Position numbers and translations under genes: made by a program. Of a stretch of DNA of 64,000 nucleotides, positions 7,581 to 16,578 are shown one piece after another; the stretch's first letter is position 1; every line of letters begins with the position of its first letter. The notes beneath the pieces were generated by a model, which did not search any database, was not told where the DNA came from, and saw only the letters and a list, made by a program, of their open reading frames with translations. The stretch is from an uncultured Clostridia bacterium (GTDB taxonomy: Bacteria > Bacillota > Clostridia > UBA1381): NCBI GenBank assembly GCA_934476675.1, contig CAKSOE010000005.1, forward strand, positions 67,012 to 131,011, in the 5' to 3' direction.

Positions 7581-8777
7581 TTAATAATATTTTTCATCAA
7601 TTTTTCTCTTAATAAATTTATACAAAAGCAGCATCAAAATCAGAAAAACCATTCCGCCGGAGAAAATATACACCCACGGTTCAACCGCATTTTCGATTTT
7701 AAGCTCCTCCCAAAGCGAATTTAACGTATTTGTCGTATCGGGGTCAAGATTTTCGTAATACGAGGATTTAATTCCGCCTTCGGGATACAGAATATCTACG
7801 GCATTTTCGTGAATTTCGCTCATATAGTCAATATATGTCTGATTATCCTTTACAAGCACATTCGGAGACGCATAGCATACATACTCCGCATTTGCCACCG
7901 CAATATCCTCCGACAGGCAGAAATTAATATATTCTTCCGCAATCTCCTTATTCTTTGCGCACGACGGAATACACATCGCGTCAACAAAAATATTCGTTCC
8001 GCTTTTCGGATAGAAAAATGCCAAATCCTCGTTATCCTCATACATTGTCAGATAATCTCCGGCGTAGTACGGCGCGATTGCCGCCGAGCCGTTCTTCATT
8101 TTGTTGAAAATTTCGTCCATGACATAGCCTTGCACAAGCGGCTTCTGCTGCTTTAAAAGCTCCATCGAACTGCGCCAAAGCGCCGTATCGGTAGTATTTA
8201 CGTCAATATTCTGCCAATACATCGCCGTACCGAATGCGTCTCTCGGGTTATTAAACTGCAAAATCTGTCCCGAATAATTTTCGTCCCACAAACAATCCCA
8301 GTCGTCCGGCTCGCCGTCCATAAGTGCGGAATTGTAAATTATGCCGATATAGCCGCAGAAATACGGCACGGTGTATTCGCTTTCGGGATCGTAATACGCA
8401 TTTTTGTACTGCTCGTCAATATATTTAAAGTTCGGAATGTTTTCAAAGTCAAGCTTTAAAAGCATATCCTCGTTACGCATTTTTTCAATCATGTAGTCCG
8501 ACGGAATAATCAAATCATAGCTCACTCCGCCGCTTTTAAGCTTATTATACATATCCTCGTTGCTTGCATAGGTGGTGTAATTAAGCTTTAATTTTCTGCC
8601 GTGCTGTTCAAAATAATATTCTTCAAATTCCTTGTTAACGTCAAGAGAACCCTCCGAACCGTCGGATATGTATTCACCCCAGTTATACACATTCAAAACG
8701 TCCGTGTCCTGTTTTCCGCCGCAGGCGGTAAGCGTCAGAACCGCCGCCGCTGCCAAAATAATCAACCCTTTTTTCAT
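7581..8777 (-). CDS. potD: Spermidine/putrescine-binding lipoprotein with C-terminal membrane anchor
   Basis: This 398-aa periplasmic-type binding protein captures polyamines for PotABC. The N-terminal signal ends in the lipobox LTAC (cysteine at about 19). LNVYNWGEYISDGS, IPSDYMIEKM and DYLTMYEDNED match the PotD/PotF family. Unusually, the last 35 residues contain a hydrophobic stretch (WVYIFSGGMVFLILMLLLYK) followed by a basic tail, so the protein would be held at both ends: a lipid at the N-terminus and a membrane helix at the C-terminus. The ATG overlaps the potC stop (ATGA), fixing the start. Confidence 0.92.
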   Translation of the reverse strand: MKKGLIILAAAAVLTLTACGGKQDTDVLNVYNWGEYISDGSEGSLDVNKEFEEYYFEQHGRKLKLNYTTYASNEDMYNKLKSGGVSYDLIIPSDYMIEKMRNEDMLLKLDFENIPNFKYIDEQYKNAYYDPESEYTVPYFCGYIGIIYNSALMDGEPDDWDCLWDENYSGQILQFNNPRDAFGTAMYWQNIDVNTTDTALWRSSMELLKQQKPLVQGYVMDEIFNKMKNGSAAIAPYYAGDYLTMYEDNEDLAFFYPKSGTNIFVDAMCIPSCAKNKEIAEEYINFCLSEDIAVANAEYVCYASPNVLVKDNQTYIDYMSEIHENAVDILYPEGGIKSSYYENLDPDTTNTLNSLWEELKIENAVEPWVYIFSGGMVFLILMLLLYKFIKRKIDEKYY

Positions 8778-9580
8778 TTCACTCTTGCCTCCTTAACTCC
8801 GCTCCTGCGGTCTGCAAGATTGGAAAGTATCAAAAGCAGCAGCACTGCGCCTATCATAAGTGCGGAAAGCGCATAAATATCGGGTGTTACCTCTTTTTTT
8901 GTCATTGAGTATATCAGAAGCGGAAGCGTCTGAAAATCCGTTCCGGTCGTGAAATAGCTTATCACGAAATCGTCAAGCGAAAGCGTGAACGCCATAATAA
9001 ATCCCGACACAACTCCGGGCATAATGCTCGGAAGCTCCGCCTTGAAAAATGATTTAAACGGCGTACAGCCCAAGTCCATTGCCGCCTCTTTAAGCGATTT
9101 GTTAAGCTGCAAAACCCTCGGTCTTACCGATAATATAACATACGGCAGGCAAAAGGTTATATGTGCAATAAGTATTGTGGCAAATCCGAGGTTTTCCTCG
9201 CTGTTTAAGAGCGTTCCCACAAACACAAACAGCAGCATCATCGAAATTCCCGTTACTATATCGGGGTTCATCATCGGTACGTTTGTAAGAGACAAAACCG
9301 CGCCCTTTACGGCTCTGTTTTTGAATTTGCCTATTCCCACAGCTGCCGCCGTTCCTATAAGCGTCGAAATAACCGCCGCCGAAACAGCGAGTACAAGCGT
9401 ATTTTTAAGCGCCGTAAACGTTGCGGGGCTTGAGAACAGCTCCCTGTACCAATAGAGCGAAAATCCCGTAAAGCCGCCGGTGTTTCCCGTGCTGTTAAAG
9501 GAAAACAGAATAAGAACCAATATGGGAATGTACAGCAGGGTAAATATAAGCGCAATATAAATCCTTGATAAAGCTTTCAT
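8774..9580 (-). CDS. potC: Spermidine/putrescine ABC transporter permease PotC
   Basis: This 268-aa membrane protein with six predicted helices is one half of the polyamine translocation channel. The EAA loop that contacts the ATPase reads EAAMDLGCTPFKSFFKAELP, near residue 180. The start at 9580 (MKALSR) follows the potB stop by one base, and the Shine-Dalgarno GGAGGG lies within the end of potB. The stop overlaps the potD start. Coupling and order (A-B-C-D) are the same as in classical pot operons. Confidence 0.93.
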   Translation of the reverse strand: MKALSRIYIALIFTLLYIPILVLILFSFNSTGNTGGFTGFSLYWYRELFSSPATFTALKNTLVLAVSAAVISTLIGTAAAVGIGKFKNRAVKGAVLSLTNVPMMNPDIVTGISMMLLFVFVGTLLNSEENLGFATILIAHITFCLPYVILSVRPRVLQLNKSLKEAAMDLGCTPFKSFFKAELPSIMPGVVSGFIMAFTLSLDDFVISYFTTGTDFQTLPLLIYSMTKKEVTPDIYALSALMIGAVLLLLILSNLADRRSGVKEARVK

Positions 9581-9581
9581 T

Positions 9582-10403
9582 TTATACCGTTCCCTCCTCT
9601 CCGTTATCGGCAAATCTATTCATTACCCACAGCGACAGCAGTACCAGAATCATCATAACAAGCGATATTGCCGCACCGATATTGTATGTGTTCACATTCT
9701 GAAACTGCCTTTCGATTGTGTCACCCAGTAAATCAAATGTTCCGCCGCCGAGCTTCTGCGAAATGTAGAATGTGCTTATCGACGGCACAAACACCATTGT
9801 AACGCCCGAAATAATTCCCGATGAGGAAAGCGGAAGTATTACCTTTAAAAGTGCCTTTATATGGCTGCATCCCAAATCGGACGCCGCCTCCAAAAGGCTT
9901 GTGTCTATTTTGGAAACAGCGGTATACAGCGGCAGCACCATGTACGGAAAGAAGTCGTATGCCATACCGAAAATAACCGCGCCCTTTGTGCCTATAAGAT
10001 GTACCTTTCCCAAATCAAAATGGGAGAGAATACCGTTTAAAATTCCGCCGTCATCCATTATTGCCATCATGGAATATGTTCTTATAAGCAGATTTGTCCA
10101 CATAGGCAGCATTATAAGCATTATCATAATTTTCTGCTTTTTTTTGTCGGCGCGCGCCATGATGTATGACAGCGGATAGCCGAGGATAAAGCAGAAAAAC
10201 GTTGCAATAACCGACAGGCTGACCGACAGCGCAAAGGTGTGCATATGCTCTTTAAGCGCAAGTATGTTGTCAAAGGTAAAATCGCCGTTCGCATTCGTGA
10301 GTGCGAAATACATTACAAAAAACAGCGGCAGGACGATGAACATAATCATCCATAAAATATGCGGATATGCCGCAATTTTGCCGGAAATACTCTTATGCTC
10401 CAC
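9582..10403 (-). CDS. potB: Spermidine/putrescine ABC transporter permease PotB
   Basis: This permease of about 273 aa has six hydrophobic helices and an EAA loop EAASDLGCSHIKALLKVILP. I place the start at GTG 10403 (VEHKSISGK), because GAGGGGG lies about nine bases upstream. An ATG at 10421 (MRGNEK) also exists, overlapping the potA stop, but has no clear ribosome binding site. The hydrophobic core begins about 15 residues later, so the choice changes only the short cytoplasmic tail. The gene sits between potA and potC with almost no spacing. Confidence 0.92.
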   Translation of the reverse strand: MEHKSISGKIAAYPHILWMIMFIVLPLFFVMYFALTNANGDFTFDNILALKEHMHTFALSVSLSVIATFFCFILGYPLSYIMARADKKKQKIMIMLIMLPMWTNLLIRTYSMMAIMDDGGILNGILSHFDLGKVHLIGTKGAVIFGMAYDFFPYMVLPLYTAVSKIDTSLLEAASDLGCSHIKALLKVILPLSSSGIISGVTMVFVPSISTFYISQKLGGGTFDLLGDTIERQFQNVNTYNIGAAISLVMMILVLLSLWVMNRFADNGEEGTV

Positions 10404-10407
10404 CTTT

Positions 10408-11523
10408 TCATTCCCCCTCATAATCCACATTTGAAAGCTCGTCGATTTCATCGCTGAATGTGGAGTAATCTCCGAACAAGCCGGAATATTTTGATTTTTT
10501 CATTATGTGTATAGCGTCAGGCTCTATAAACAAGCCGATTTTTTCGTCAACGCCGACAAAATCGGTAGTCTGAATCATCCACTTAAAGCCGCCGATGTCC
10601 ACGATTATCTCGTAATGAACGCCCTTAAAGGTAACGGAGGTGACAATTCCGGTAAGCATACCCTTATCCGCCGCAACAACGTCAACATCCTCCGGACGAA
10701 CAACAACATCAACCGCTTCGTCTTTTCCGAACCCTTTATCCACGCACTCAAACGTATGCCCCGAAAAAGTTACCTTAAAATCATCGTTCATGATACCGTC
10801 AACGATGTTGCTCTCACCGATAAAGTCCGCAACGAATGCGTTTTCCGGTTCGTTGTAGATGTCTGTCGGCGAACCTATCTGCTGAATTTTTCCCTCCGAC
10901 ATAACCACAACAACGTCCGACATCGACAATGCCTCCTCCTGGTCGTGTGTTACGTATATAAAGGTAATTCCCGTCTGTTTCTGGATTTTTTTCAGCTCGT
11001 TCTGCATATCCTTTCTGAGCTTTAAGTCCAGCGCGCCCAGCGGCTCGTCAAGCAAAAGCACCTTAGGCTTGCTGATAAGCGCTCTTGCGATTGCCACACG
11101 CTGCTGCTGACCTCCCGAAAGGTGATTAACGTTTTTGCGCTCAAAACCCTTTAATGCCACAAGCTCCAGCATTTCCTTTACCTTGGCGGAGACTTCCCTG
11201 TTGGGCAGCTTTTGCAGCTTTAATGAAAACGCAATGTTTTCGTATACATTAAGATGCGGAAAAAGCGCATATTTCTGAAAAACCGTGTTTATATGCCTTT
11301 TATACGGCGGAATATGATTGATTTTAACGTTTTCAAAAAACAGATCGCCGCTGTCCGGTTCTTCAAAACCGCCTATTATTCGCAGAGTGGTGGTCTTTCC
11401 GCAGCCCGACGGCCCCAAAAGCGTAATAAATTGTTTGTCGTATATATCAAGGCTAAGATTATCGAGAACGCATTCTCCGTCAAATTCCTTGGTAATACCT
11501 TTAAGTTCGATTATTTTTTTCAT
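10408..11523 (-). CDS. potA: Spermidine/putrescine ABC transporter ATPase PotA
   Basis: This 371-aa ATPase powers polyamine import. Walker A is GPSGCGKTT (about residue 38), the signature LSGGQQQRVAIARAL (about 135), Walker B VLLLDEPLGALD, and the H-loop VTHDQEEAL. A TOBE domain follows in the C-terminal third (about 260-340). The start at 11523 (MKKIIELKG) has GGGAGG eight bases upstream. The gene begins 24 bp after the terminator of the structured RNA at 11547-11832, so its expression may depend on read-through from that promoter. Confidence 0.95.
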   Translation of the reverse strand: MKKIIELKGITKEFDGECVLDNLSLDIYDKQFITLLGPSGCGKTTTLRIIGGFEEPDSGDLFFENVKINHIPPYKRHINTVFQKYALFPHLNVYENIAFSLKLQKLPNREVSAKVKEMLELVALKGFERKNVNHLSGGQQQRVAIARALISKPKVLLLDEPLGALDLKLRKDMQNELKKIQKQTGITFIYVTHDQEEALSMSDVVVVMSEGKIQQIGSPTDIYNEPENAFVADFIGESNIVDGIMNDDFKVTFSGHTFECVDKGFGKDEAVDVVVRPEDVDVVAADKGMLTGIVTSVTFKGVHYEIIVDIGGFKWMIQTTDFVGVDEKIGLFIEPDAIHIMKKSKYSGLFGDYSTFSDEIDELSNVDYEGE

Positions 11524-11546
11524 AATAAACCTCCCATCTGCCAATA

Positions 11547-11832
11547 CAAAAAGGCAAGCGACTATACATCGCTTGCCTGAATAAGCTTCTTTATCACAAA
11601 GAGACCGTATCGGATAGGTTTTGAGAGTCTCGCACTCTTATTGACCGTTTCACAAGTCGATGTATATTCATCGTTTCATGGTTATAAAGTAACCAACTTA
11701 TAAAATTTGAGCTTCTAACTCAATCAATAAGGCAGCGTCAGCTGCCACCGATAAAAATTTTATCGGGATTCGGCGTTCGACCCGGCTGTCCGTGTGGCCT
11801 CGGCTAATTTCTTAGCGGTCTTTTTATTATTT
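11547..11832 (-). ncRNA. Structured RNA of about 286 nt with its own promoter and terminator (unidentified)
   Basis: Between the ABC-F gene and potA, a consensus promoter drives a region ending in a strong intrinsic terminator, with no credible coding frame. In RNA order I see: GACCG; a hairpin GCTAA-GAAA-TTAGC with a GNRA loop; a GC-rich stretch (ACAGCCGGGTCGAACGCCG); a hairpin with arms CCGATAAA/TTTATCGG; GGCAGC-TGAC-GCTGCC; GGTTA-CTTTA-TAACC; GATG-AATATA-CATC; and CGGTC, which can pair back to the 5' GACCG. The terminator (11548-11578) has 10-bp arms AGGCAAGCGA/TCGCTTGCCT and UUUUU. It is either a free-standing RNA or a potA leader/attenuator. I could not match it to a known riboswitch core; the raiA RNA class is one candidate to test. 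Confidence 0.7.
11548..11578 (-). terminator. Intrinsic terminator at the 3' end of the structured RNA
   Basis: Minus strand: AGGCAAGCGA, seven-base loop, TCGCTTGCCT, then UUUUUG. It lies 24 bp upstream of the potA start codon, so it separates the RNA from the pot operon or regulates entry into it. Confidence 0.9.
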
Positions 11833-11838
11833 ATCCAA

Positions 11839-11867
11839 ATTATATCATACCGGTACACTGTTGTCAA
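11839..11867 (-). promoter_or_regulatory. Consensus sigma-A promoter of the structured RNA / pot operon
   Basis: Minus strand: TTGACA (11867-11862), 17-bp spacer, TATAAT (11844-11839). Both hexamers are perfect consensus, the strongest-looking promoter in the window, implying abundant transcript. Confidence 0.92.
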
Positions 11868-11919
11868 TATAAAATATGACATATTTTTTAACGCAATGTA
11901 CCGCTTTTTTATGAATGTT

Positions 11920-13533
11920 TTAAGCTTTTCCCTGTTTTTGCATTTCCAGATATTCGTCATACGTGCACATACGGTCAACAATCGTGCCATCGGATTTAAT
12001 ATCAATAATCCTGTTTGCAATCGTGTTGATAAATTCGTGGTCATGCGACGCGAATATCACGTTTCCCTTAAATGACGTCAGACCGTTGTTCACGGCGGTG
12101 ATTGATTCAAGGTCAAGATGGTTTGTCGGCTGATCGAGCAGCAGCACGTTCGAACCGAACAGCATCATTCTCGACAGCATACAGCGCACCTTTTCTCCTC
12201 CCGAAAGAACCTGTACCTCCTTGAAAACGTCGTCTCCCGAAAAAAGCATTCTTCCCAGAAATCCTCTTATATACGTTTCGTTCTGCGTTTCGTAGCCCTC
12301 GGGACTGAACTGCCTTAACCAGTCGATAAGATTAAGCGTGCAGCCGTCAAAATACTTTGAATTATCCTTGGGGAAGTAGCTGCGTGATGTGCTCACACCC
12401 CATTTTATGCTGCCGCTGTCGGGTTCGGTTTCCTCCGCAAGAATACGTATAAGAGCCGTTACGGCAAGCTCATTATCGCCGATTATTGCTATTTTATCGT
12501 CATGATTCATCGTAAACGAAACGTTGTTTAAAAGCAGCTCTCCGTTTTCGGATTTTGAAATGCCCTCAACAAACAATAAGTCCTTTCCGGCTTCTCTGTC
12601 CATGTCAAAGCCGACAAACGGATACCGCCTTGACGACGCAGGCATTTCCTCCACGGTCAGCTTGTCAAGCATTTTCTTTCTGCTTGTCGCCTGCTTGGAT
12701 TTCGATTTGTTGGCAGAAAAACGGCGTATAAAGGTTTGCAGCTCGGCTATTTTTTCTTCCGCCTTTTTGTTCTGCTGCTTTATCATTTTCTGAATCAGCT
12801 GGCTCGATTCGTACCAGAATTCGTAGTTTCCGACATACATTTTGATTTTTGTATAGTCAATGTCAACGATGTGCGTGCAGACAACGTTAAGAAAATATCT
12901 GTCATGCGATACGACAATAACCGTTCCCTCATAATCCGCCAAAAACTCCTCCAGCCAGTCTATTGCCTGAATATCAAGGTGGTTTGTCGGCTCGTCAAGC
13001 AGAATAATGTCGGGGTTTCCGAAAAGCGCCTGAGCAAGCAGCACCTTGACCTTTTCGTTACCGTCAAGCGCCGACATTTCCTTGTATAAAACCGATTCTT
13101 CAAGACCGAGTCCCTGTATCATCTTTGACGCGTCCGATTCAGCCTCCCAGCCGTTCATTTCGGCAAATTCCGCCTCAAGCTCCGCCGCGCGTATTCCGTC
13201 CTCATCGGAAAAATCGGGTTTTTCGTAAAGCGCGTCCTTTTCTTTCATTATATCGTAAAGCTTTTTGTTACCCATAATAATCGTGTCAAGCACGGTATAG
13301 GCATCGTATGCAAAGTGATCCTGCTTTAAAACAGACATACGGCAGTTCGGGTCAATCGCCACATCTCCCGTACTCGGTTCAAGCTCCCCCGAAAGTATTT
13401 TCAGAAAAGTTGATTTTCCAGCGCCGTTTGCTCCGATTATTCCGTAGCAGTTGCCCGGCGTGAATTTGAGGTTAACGTCCTTAAAAAGCGACTGTCCGCT
13501 GAAATTAAGGCTTACGTCCGTTACTGTAATCAT
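11920..13533 (-). CDS. ABC-F family ATPase with degenerate second ATP site
   Basis: This 537-aa soluble protein has two ABC domains joined by a coiled linker (about 235-300, Gln/Lys-rich), as in ribosome-associated ABC-F factors such as EttA and YbiT. Domain 1 is intact: Walker A GANGAGKST (about 35), Walker B IILLDEPTNHLD. Domain 2 differs: the P-loop position reads IGDNELAVTAL, without GxGKS/T, and Walker B reads LLLDQPTNHLD with the catalytic Glu replaced by Gln; the signature LSGGEKVRCML remains. There are no membrane segments. It has its own promoter at 13567-13595. Role by family: translation factor or ribosome protection. A degenerate second P-loop may be common to a clostridial subfamily. 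Confidence 0.9.
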   Translation of the reverse strand: MITVTDVSLNFSGQSLFKDVNLKFTPGNCYGIIGANGAGKSTFLKILSGELEPSTGDVAIDPNCRMSVLKQDHFAYDAYTVLDTIIMGNKKLYDIMKEKDALYEKPDFSDEDGIRAAELEAEFAEMNGWEAESDASKMIQGLGLEESVLYKEMSALDGNEKVKVLLAQALFGNPDIILLDEPTNHLDIQAIDWLEEFLADYEGTVIVVSHDRYFLNVVCTHIVDIDYTKIKMYVGNYEFWYESSQLIQKMIKQQNKKAEEKIAELQTFIRRFSANKSKSKQATSRKKMLDKLTVEEMPASSRRYPFVGFDMDREAGKDLLFVEGISKSENGELLLNNVSFTMNHDDKIAIIGDNELAVTALIRILAEETEPDSGSIKWGVSTSRSYFPKDNSKYFDGCTLNLIDWLRQFSPEGYETQNETYIRGFLGRMLFSGDDVFKEVQVLSGGEKVRCMLSRMMLFGSNVLLLDQPTNHLDLESITAVNNGLTSFKGNVIFASHDHEFINTIANRIIDIKSDGTIVDRMCTYDEYLEMQKQGKA

Positions 13534-13566
13534 TTATATTCTCCAATCTGCTTTGTTTATGCAAGC

Positions 13567-13595
13567 ATTATACTATATTTTTTCGAAAAAATCAA
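13567..13595 (-). promoter_or_regulatory. Sigma-A promoter of the ABC-F gene
   Basis: Minus strand: TTGATT (13595-13590), 17-bp spacer, TATAAT (13572-13567), about 35 bp upstream of the start codon. Confidence 0.8.
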
Positions 13596-13620
13596 GATTT
13601 ATCCCGATAAAATGTTATAT

Positions 13621-13651
13621 AAAGCGTCTGCACGAAGAATGCAGACGCTTT
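13621..13651 (-). terminator. Terminator after the beta-galactosidase gene
   Basis: A near-perfect hairpin has arms AAAGCGTCTGCA and TGCAGACGCTTT with a 7-nt loop, just past the stop of the GH2 gene, followed by a U-rich run. The A/T flanks make it usable in both directions. Confidence 0.8.
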
Positions 13652-13657
13652 ATATAA

Positions 13658-16480
13658 TTAATGTGAAGATAAATAAAACTCAAATTCAAAATGTTTCTCG
13701 TTAAGCCGGTATTTTTCTAAAAGCTTGTCGGGGGCGCAGCTGTCCGAGCCTATTCCCGAATCCATAAAATCAATTCGCACATTTGTACAGCCGTTTTTTC
13801 TAAGCTCATCGGTATGTGCTGCCGCGGTGAGCGCCTTTGACGAATATGACGAAACGTTAAATTCAAATGAATCATCGGTTAAAAATTCAAGTCCGCTGTC
13901 TGTTTTAAGCATTTTTGCATTAAAATGATTTCCGTGCTCCTGCGGCATGATGTAATCCACATATTCGTTATCGGCACAGCTCCTGTATAATCCGTTTTTT
14001 GTGTGACAGTTCATGTCGCAGTAACATTCGCCGTCACCCATTCCGAAGTATTCAAAGCTGCCGTTTTGTTCATTTAAAACAAACTCAAAGCCAAACCGCG
14101 GAAGATATGACTTAAATTCCTTTTTCACATCGCATATAGCCTTAATTTTAACCGCATCGCTGAAAAATGTATAGCTTATTTCATACTTGATAATGGGTTT
14201 TCGTGACATTCCCGACATTGAGCCGTGTACCGTGATTATGTTTTGCTCTGCGGTGCAGTCATACACCTTATAGGAAATATTATCGAGATTTTCACCCTTA
14301 TTATCCTTGTTTGTTTCCCACATTTCACGCACAAAACGTTCGTTGTCCGTCGGCGCACGCCATACCGTAGGCAAAACGGGAGAGGAAAGCAGATTTCTGC
14401 CGTTTTTCACAATTCCCTCAATACAGCCGCGGCGTTTGCTGAAAATATAATTTCCGGCATACGCATAATCGCCGCTTTCGCGTATTTTTAACGGAGCGCC
14501 AGTCTGTTTCTTCTCACGCCCGGCCGCACATTCAAGCTGAACCATTCCCAATTCAAACCCATTGCAGTCTTTAAGAAATACATTTATATATACTCCGAAC
14601 CGACAGCTTTTCGGTATGTCAAACGGTAGTTCGATGTTTTTAGATGTGTGCGGCGGTATATTTATGCGCATATCAAAGCTGTCTTTAATAATGCCGTCAG
14701 CCGACAATTCAAAAACGAGAATATATCTGTCAAGGCTTGTGAAATCAAAAAGATTTGTTATTTTAACACCGTTTTCGCAAAGCTCTGCCGCAAAACGCTG
14801 ATAAGCGTATTTTGTGCATAGTGAGCCTGCCTTAAAGCTGCGGTCGGGGAACACTATACCATCGCAGCAGATATTTCCGTTATTGATCGGATGCGGAAAA
14901 TCACCGCCGTATTTTCGTATGCCGTCTTTTATAACCGTGTGATCCGCCCATTCCCATATACAGCCGCCTATCATATTGTCATTGTGCAAAACAACGTCCA
15001 TATAATCCTTTACATCGCCCGGGCCGTTTCCCATGGCATGAGCATACTCCGTCATAAAATAGGGGAGAGTGTTCTTTTTATTATCGAGATATTCCCGTAT
15101 CTGCTCAAACGACGGATACATCATTCCGTAAACGTCCCATATTTTGTCCTCCGAGCCGCCGACGCTCTGGTCGTGGCAGTGGTACAGCCGCGAGGAATCG
15201 CGTTCTTTGGCGGTCTGCGCCATGATTATCTGATTTTCACCCATAGCACATTCGTTTCCGACAGACCACATAATTATACTTGCATGGTTTTTATCACGCT
15301 CTACCATGCGCATCATGCGCTCTGTAAGCTCTTTTTGCCATTTCTTATCCGCACACGGCCATTCCTCGTCGGCTTCATATACATATCCGCCGTTTCGGCT
15401 GCAAAAGCCGTGCGTTTCAAAGTCGTTTTCTTCTATAACATAGAACCCCATTTCATCGCACATATTAAGAAATTCCGGTGTGGGGGGATAGTGAGAGGTG
15501 CGCACTGCATTTATATTCAGTTCTTTCATCTTTAAAAGGTCGAGCCTGAGCTCATCGTCTGTCATGCAGTAGCCGTTATACGGGTGCGTGTCGTGGTGAT
15601 TTACTCCGCGCAGCTTTACGGGCGTACCGTTTATGAGCAGCTCATTTTTATCCGAAATGCAGACCGAACGCATTCCCGTGTAAAACGGGATGTATTCCGT
15701 TTTGCCCTTTACGATTACGGTGTATAAATGCGGATTTTCCGAATTCCACAGAATCGGTGAAAACGGCGGTGTAATTTTGGTGTTTCCGTCATATATTTCG
15801 TATTCAAAATAGCCGAAGTCAACGGAAATTTCATGTGTATCGGCTTTTATGTATACGTCCCTGACATGACCCTTTTCGCGCGAAAGCAGATACACATCGC
15901 GGAAAATTCCCGACAGTCTGAACATATCCTGACATTCGAGATAACTTCCGGCACACCATTCCAATACCTTTACGGTAAGGGTGTTTTCGCCCTCGTTTAC
16001 GTACTCGGTTATATTAAATTCCGACTGAAAATGCGAACCCTCGCCGAATCCGGCGTAACTGCCGTTTACGTAAAGAAACATACACGAGGAAACACCCTCG
16101 AAAACAATGTATGTTTCTCTGTCTTTCCATGCGGAATTTAACGTAAAGTGCGTTGAATAAACGCCGCAGGGGTTATCATCGGGAACATATGGCGGATCTA
16201 CCGCGAACAGATAGTCATGGCATGAATATACGGGTGTGCCGAAGCCTTTTACCTGCCAGCAGGACGGTACATCTGTTTTTGTACGGTACACAATTTTTTC
16301 GGGAATGTCGTGTTCGCTTTTAAAATATGCAAAATCCCATACGCCATTTAACAGCTTGTAATAGGCTGATTTTGTGCGGTCGCCGGAAAGAGCCTTTTCA
16401 AGCGTATCATAGGGGATATAGTAGGAACGCGGTTTTTCGCGGTTTTCGGATGTTTTGTCAATTCGTTCGTATAGTCTCAT
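13658..16480 (-). CDS. Glycoside hydrolase family 2 beta-galactosidase (LacZ type)
   Basis: This cytoplasmic enzyme of about 940 aa has the five-domain LacZ layout: sugar-binding jelly roll (about 30-190), immunoglobulin-like domains, GH2 TIM barrel (about 290-590) and a C-terminal small-chain domain with WRAPTDNER. The catalytic acid/base is in SVGNECAMGEN (about 410) and the nucleophile in MTEYAHAMGNGPG (about 477). GVNHHDTHPYNG and RTSHYPPTPEF mark the barrel. There is no signal peptide. The start at 16480 (MRLYERID) has AAAGGAG upstream; in-frame codons further 5' run into the upstream hairpin. It lies at the end of the polysaccharide locus, so it may cleave imported oligosaccharides. Exact substrate is unproven. 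Confidence 0.93.
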   Translation of the reverse strand: MRLYERIDKTSENREKPRSYYIPYDTLEKALSGDRTKSAYYKLLNGVWDFAYFKSEHDIPEKIVYRTKTDVPSCWQVKGFGTPVYSCHDYLFAVDPPYVPDDNPCGVYSTHFTLNSAWKDRETYIVFEGVSSCMFLYVNGSYAGFGEGSHFQSEFNITEYVNEGENTLTVKVLEWCAGSYLECQDMFRLSGIFRDVYLLSREKGHVRDVYIKADTHEISVDFGYFEYEIYDGNTKITPPFSPILWNSENPHLYTVIVKGKTEYIPFYTGMRSVCISDKNELLINGTPVKLRGVNHHDTHPYNGYCMTDDELRLDLLKMKELNINAVRTSHYPPTPEFLNMCDEMGFYVIEENDFETHGFCSRNGGYVYEADEEWPCADKKWQKELTERMMRMVERDKNHASIIMWSVGNECAMGENQIIMAQTAKERDSSRLYHCHDQSVGGSEDKIWDVYGMMYPSFEQIREYLDNKKNTLPYFMTEYAHAMGNGPGDVKDYMDVVLHNDNMIGGCIWEWADHTVIKDGIRKYGGDFPHPINNGNICCDGIVFPDRSFKAGSLCTKYAYQRFAAELCENGVKITNLFDFTSLDRYILVFELSADGIIKDSFDMRINIPPHTSKNIELPFDIPKSCRFGVYINVFLKDCNGFELGMVQLECAAGREKKQTGAPLKIRESGDYAYAGNYIFSKRRGCIEGIVKNGRNLLSSPVLPTVWRAPTDNERFVREMWETNKDNKGENLDNISYKVYDCTAEQNIITVHGSMSGMSRKPIIKYEISYTFFSDAVKIKAICDVKKEFKSYLPRFGFEFVLNEQNGSFEYFGMGDGECYCDMNCHTKNGLYRSCADNEYVDYIMPQEHGNHFNAKMLKTDSGLEFLTDDSFEFNVSSYSSKALTAAAHTDELRKNGCTNVRIDFMDSGIGSDSCAPDKLLEKYRLNEKHFEFEFYLSSH

Positions 16481-16511
16481 AATTAACTCCTTTGCAAAAA
16501 ATCTCTTACTG

Positions 16512-16547
16512 CGAACAAAGTGTACCGCTCGGGGTACACTTTGTTCG
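16512..16547 (-). terminator. Perfect 15-bp hairpin between the LamG protein gene and the GH2 gene
   Basis: Arms CGAACAAAGTGTACC and GGTACACTTTGTTCG flank a 6-nt loop. On the minus strand the loop side reads CCGAGC, which matches the CCCCGAG end of the repeat family at 45.6 kb, whose arms also begin CGAACAAA. It is probably a minimal relative of that family, placed after a stop codon. No strong U tract follows on the minus strand, so termination is uncertain. Confidence 0.6.
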
Positions 16548-16578
16548 TTCTGCACTGTTTTTTTACAGTCTCTATAAT

